Source: Thalassovita sp. (GTDB lineage: Bacteria > Pseudomonadota > Alphaproteobacteria > Rhodobacterales > Rhodobacteraceae). From it: DNA of 64,000 bases. Numbering within the stretch: the first letter of the stretch is position 1; the number at the start of each line of letters is the position of its first letter. Below, piece after piece: positions 62,696 to 64,000 of this stretch. The stretch covers positions 62,001 to 126,000 of the forward strand of contig NZ_OY829290.1 in the NCBI RefSeq assembly GCF_963691685.1, given 5' to 3'. A program made the translations under genes and the position numbers. The notes under the pieces are model-generated. The model was not told the origin of the DNA, made no database searches, and was given only the letters and a program-made list of their open reading frames with translations.

Positions 62696-62916
62696 TGATG
62701 GCCATTCAAACGGTTCGAATTGAGAGAGACGACATAGCAGCGGTAGTTGAAGAGCTAGCGAGGTCGCTATGGGTTCAGGAAACTGGGAAAAGCCCAAAAG
62801 CATCAGATGTTGCTTTTTTTGAGCTCCTATCGCTTTGCAACCAAGCACTAAATGGGCGGGATACTGATGGTGGCTTTGCGAGGGATTTCGTGAACCGCAA
62901 CTTTACGCAGCCCTAA
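62695..62916 (+). CDS. Small hypothetical protein downstream of the XRE regulator
   Basis: A 73-residue protein, start overlapping the regulator stop (TAATG). No domain recognised. Followed by two hairpins. Confidence 0.5.
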   Translation: MMAIQTVRIERDDIAAVVEELARSLWVQETGKSPKASDVAFFELLSLCNQALNGRDTDGGFARDFVNRNFTQP

Positions 62917-62952
62917 TTTAGGCTGCGTCGCGCCCTCAAGGCAACTTGAGGG
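62905..62952. terminator. Two adjacent hairpins
   Basis: ACGCAGCC/GGCTGCGT (62905-62912, 62921-62928) and CCCTCAAG/CTTGAGGG (62933-62940, 62945-62952), between the convergent small gene and portal gene; neither has a long T-run. Confidence 0.6.
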
Positions 62953-63031
62953 CCACGCATTGTCAGGGTTTACCCACTCACTGACTAACGGTGTTTCTTT
63001 GGGCCAATGTCAGAACCCTGGCGAAACCTGC

Positions 63032-64000
63032 CTATTCTTTCCAGTCGACCATGCGCATGGCTCCGGACACGTCAGCGGATGGAATGCCCGCTTCTTTCGC
63101 TTCGGCCATTGTTTTGACAATCGCTGATAGCGCTCGTGCCCGCCCGCCAGCATCAAAGGCTTGCAAGGGCCGGATGGTATCGATTTCTACAAGACTGCCG
63201 AGCTTGGCTGATGCCTCATCGGCTAGCAGCACTGCGATGGGTTGCAGTGTCCAGATTGCAAGCTGCCGCTGCGCTTCCCTGACGGCCGGACCGGTGGCCG
63301 CGCGATTTACCAATGACGGCAGGACGCCAAATGCCATAAGGATACCCTCACGGGCCGCCGCCAGCATCTCGGCTGTCATGCTCTTGGAGAGGTCAGGCGA
63401 GAGCTGATCCGGTTTTTGTCCAATCTGTGGGTTCATGCCCGCCGCCGTCGCTTGCGCCACGCCCTCGATCACCAACGTAGAGCCACGCCGCCCTCGAAAC
63501 GCGCCTCGCATCGTGGCCATATCCTCAGCCCCTGTGTCAGGCAAGGGCACGATCTGAGAACCTAGCGGGGCGTTTTCGAAGGTTTCGCCAAGGGCGGTCT
63601 CCACCGCGTGAAGCATAGCACCGGTAAGGCTGGACCGGCGAAGCGGTGCCGTACCAATCCAAGGGGTCAGATTGTCAGAACCGATCCGAAGGTGCAGCAC
63701 CTCGGCGGCAAGAGCAGTCACAGTCCGCCCCCCACCCGCTTCAGGGATGGAGAGACGATAGGCACGCGGTCTACCGTCTCGGGTGGTCACGTCCCAATCC
63801 GTCGCAGGAACAAGCCCCAGATCGGTGATCAGATAGACCGCTTCGCCATAAAGCGCTACCGAGCGGGCAATTGTTGCCATAGTTTGACGGGTTAGCAGCT
63901 TAGTGCCAGACACATCAGCCATTGTGAAACCGCCTTCCCACAGGCTTACGCAGCTCTGAACCGTCGCTGTAAGTTCGGCCACGCCGCTGCGCCCGTTAAT
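63032..64000 (-). CDS. Phage portal protein, HK97 type (partial)
   Basis: About 323 codons visible, open to the window edge, so the true start lies beyond 64000. It matches HK97-family portal proteins: YGEAVYLITD, PLRRSSLTGAML, ILMAFGVLPSLVNRAATGPAVREAQRQLAIWTLQPIAVLL, then a helical C-terminus. Portals form the DNA entry ring of a capsid. Location close to the integrase suggests a small prophage or satellite. Confidence 0.8.
   Translation of the reverse strand: MNGRSGVAELTATVQSCVSLWEGGFTMADVSGTKLLTRQTMATIARSVALYGEAVYLITDLGLVPATDWDVTTRDGRPRAYRLSIPEAGGGRTVTALAAEVLHLRIGSDNLTPWIGTAPLRRSSLTGAMLHAVETALGETFENAPLGSQIVPLPDTGAEDMATMRGAFRGRRGSTLVIEGVAQATAAGMNPQIGQKPDQLSPDLSKSMTAEMLAAAREGILMAFGVLPSLVNRAATGPAVREAQRQLAIWTLQPIAVLLADEASAKLGSLVEIDTIRPLQAFDAGGRARALSAIVKTMAEAKEAGIPSADVSGAMRMVDWKE

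Larger units (their letters stand above)
60092..64000. mobile_element. Second, phage-like element at the same site (runs off the window)
   Basis: Begins right after the shared att repeat. It has its own integrase reading toward the repeat, small phage-type genes, divergent repressor-like regulation with operator repeats, and an HK97-like portal gene within 3 kb of the integrase. A third copy of the tRNA repeat is expected beyond 64000 and is not visible here. Confidence 0.7.

Noticed and set aside
1..64000. CRISPR array or insertion sequence
   Set aside because: No regularly spaced repeats and no transposase gene with terminal inverted repeats were found.

Overview
The window looks like chromosome of a marine alphaproteobacterium of the Rhodobacteraceae (Roseobacter group). 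This rests on the protein types and gene order: a CcrM-type adenine methylase next to rnhB, leuS-lptE-holA, dciA (DUF721)-dsbA, a DUF3576 lipoprotein, TRAP transporters and a Gram-negative porin. No species is claimed.

Positions 1-31.8 kb are ordinary chromosome. They hold the end of a polysaccharide cluster (SGNH-like secreted protein, polymerase/ligase-like membrane protein, sugar-phosphate transferase). Next is a seven-gene operon, probably for uptake and gamma-glutamylation of an amine or amino alcohol: N-formylglutamate amidohydrolase-like, TRAP DctQMP, glutamine-synthetase-like ligase, aldehyde and alcohol dehydrogenases, with a divergent RpiR regulator. Housekeeping genes follow: leuS, lptE, holA, porin, YggS, dsbA, dciA, mutY, alkB, ccrM, rnhB and a LacI regulator.

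At 31823 lies an intact tRNA-Arg(CCT). Its last 47 bp recur with one mismatch at 60045-60091, 14 bp after a tyrosine-recombinase gene. The 28 kb between is an integrated mobilizable element. Its backbone is a replication-initiator-like gene, a ColE1-type mobilization block with mobB/mbeB-like and mbeD-like genes nested inside the relaxase gene, a small excisionase-like gene and the integrase. It has two cargo blocks. Block one (35.3-47.1 kb) is a zinc-limitation set: a Zur/Fur-family regulator, a COG0523 (CobW-type) GTPase with a His-rich tract, and second copies of zinc enzymes (CysS, HisI, PyrC, Cdd, RibD deaminase, three zinc-type homocysteine methyltransferases) plus YidD. HisI and PyrC each lack one canonical metal ligand. 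An AT-rich Zur-box-like site lies between the divergent cobW-cysS-yidD-zur-pyrC operon and hisI-ribD. Block two (47.8-56.7 kb) is an electrophile/haloacid set under an HxlR regulator: DehI dehalogenase, flavodoxin-type oxidoreductase, GST, AhpD-like protein, LtrA, ion channel, then a run of genes each broken by a single stop or frameshift. A compact three-gene operon (XRE regulator, small membrane protein, HNH nuclease with a possible base-reading N-terminal domain) lies next to the integrase and is a candidate defence system.

From 60092 to the window end is a second element at the same tRNA site, with its own unrelated integrase, phage-like regulators with operator repeats, and a phage portal gene running off the edge. 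The tRNA site therefore carries a tandem array of two elements.
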